Source: an uncultured Acetobacteraceae bacterium (GTDB lineage Bacteria; Pseudomonadota; Alphaproteobacteria; Acetobacterales; Acetobacteraceae). From it: a DNA stretch of 5,712 bases. Made by a program: the position numbers and the translations under genes. Below, piece by piece: positions 5,652 through 5,712 of this stretch; the stretch's first letter is position 1; each line of letters opens with the position of its first letter. The notes under the pieces are model-generated. The model had not been told where the DNA came from. It did no database searches and saw nothing but the letters and a program-made list of their open reading frames with translations. The stretch lies in assembly GCA_903839965.1 (NCBI GenBank), contig CAIMEK010000046.1, forward strand, positions 1 to 5,712, written 5' to 3'.

Positions 5652-5712
5652 GCGGCGACCCGGCGCCGCCCGGCGCCGCTCAGCGCGGCGGCGGCGCGGC
5701 GGCGGCGAGATC
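5639..5712 (-). other. GC-rich leader, possibly with the C-terminal tail of an upstream gene
   Basis: This stretch is almost entirely GCC/GCG triplets. One minus-strand frame reads DLAAAAPPPR and then stops at TGA (5682-5680), which could be the Ala/Pro tail of a gene to the right. The usual neighbour is tsf, but the ten residues are not recognisable as elongation factor Ts. A 10-bp tandem duplication (CCCGGCGCCG at 5659-5668 and 5669-5678) lies just after this stop on the minus strand. The frame of pyrH is also open through the whole stretch, so a coding assignment cannot be made with confidence. Confidence 0.25.

Overview
The window reads as a compact, GC-rich (roughly 70%) proteobacterial chromosome segment, with every convincing gene on the minus strand. 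The gene order along the minus strand (right to left) is pyrH, frr, uppS, cdsA, dxr, rseP. This is the classic housekeeping block that follows rpsB-tsf in Proteobacteria. Several traits suggest an alphaproteobacterium, perhaps Rhodospirillales/Acetobacteraceae: a short RseP with a single PDZ domain, its FSIGFG segment, and the style of the PyrH and CdsA sequences. This placement comes from reading the sequence alone and is moderate at best.

Layout from right to left. Positions 5712-5585 hold a very GC-rich leader with a possible C-terminal tail of an upstream gene, a GC-rich hairpin and a plausible promoter. Then come pyrH (UMP kinase, 5584-4859), frr (ribosome recycling factor, 4816-4250), uppS (undecaprenyl diphosphate synthase, GTG or TTG start, 4231/4246-3467), cdsA (CDP-diacylglycerol synthase, 3507-2653), dxr (DXP reductoisomerase, 2656-1478) and rseP (site-2 protease, 1470-358). 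Gaps are 42, 18 and 7 nt, and there are overlaps at uppS/cdsA and cdsA/dxr, so this is almost certainly one translationally coupled operon. It joins nucleotide supply (PyrH), translation (Frr) and envelope biogenesis. Dxr makes isoprenoid precursor, UppS turns it into the C55 lipid carrier, CdsA makes CDP-diacylglycerol for phospholipids, and RseP handles membrane-protein and envelope-stress proteolysis. All visible catalytic motifs are intact.

The left end is the unusual part. In most relatives rseP is followed by bamA (often then lpxD-fabZ-lpxA). Here it is followed by a 234-bp spacer full of inverted and tandem repeats, then by the first 41 codons of kduI, a pectin/uronate catabolic isomerase, which runs off the left edge. 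The spacer holds two near-identical bulged hairpins in tandem, a degenerate third half-copy, a 7-bp hairpin and a perfect 15-bp inverted repeat overlapping it. It is locally AT-richer than its surroundings and contains every CTAG tetranucleotide I could find in the window. It looks like a dispersed REP/BIME-like element sitting at a synteny break. No new enzymatic system is visible; the repeat-bearing junction is the only real candidate for something undescribed.
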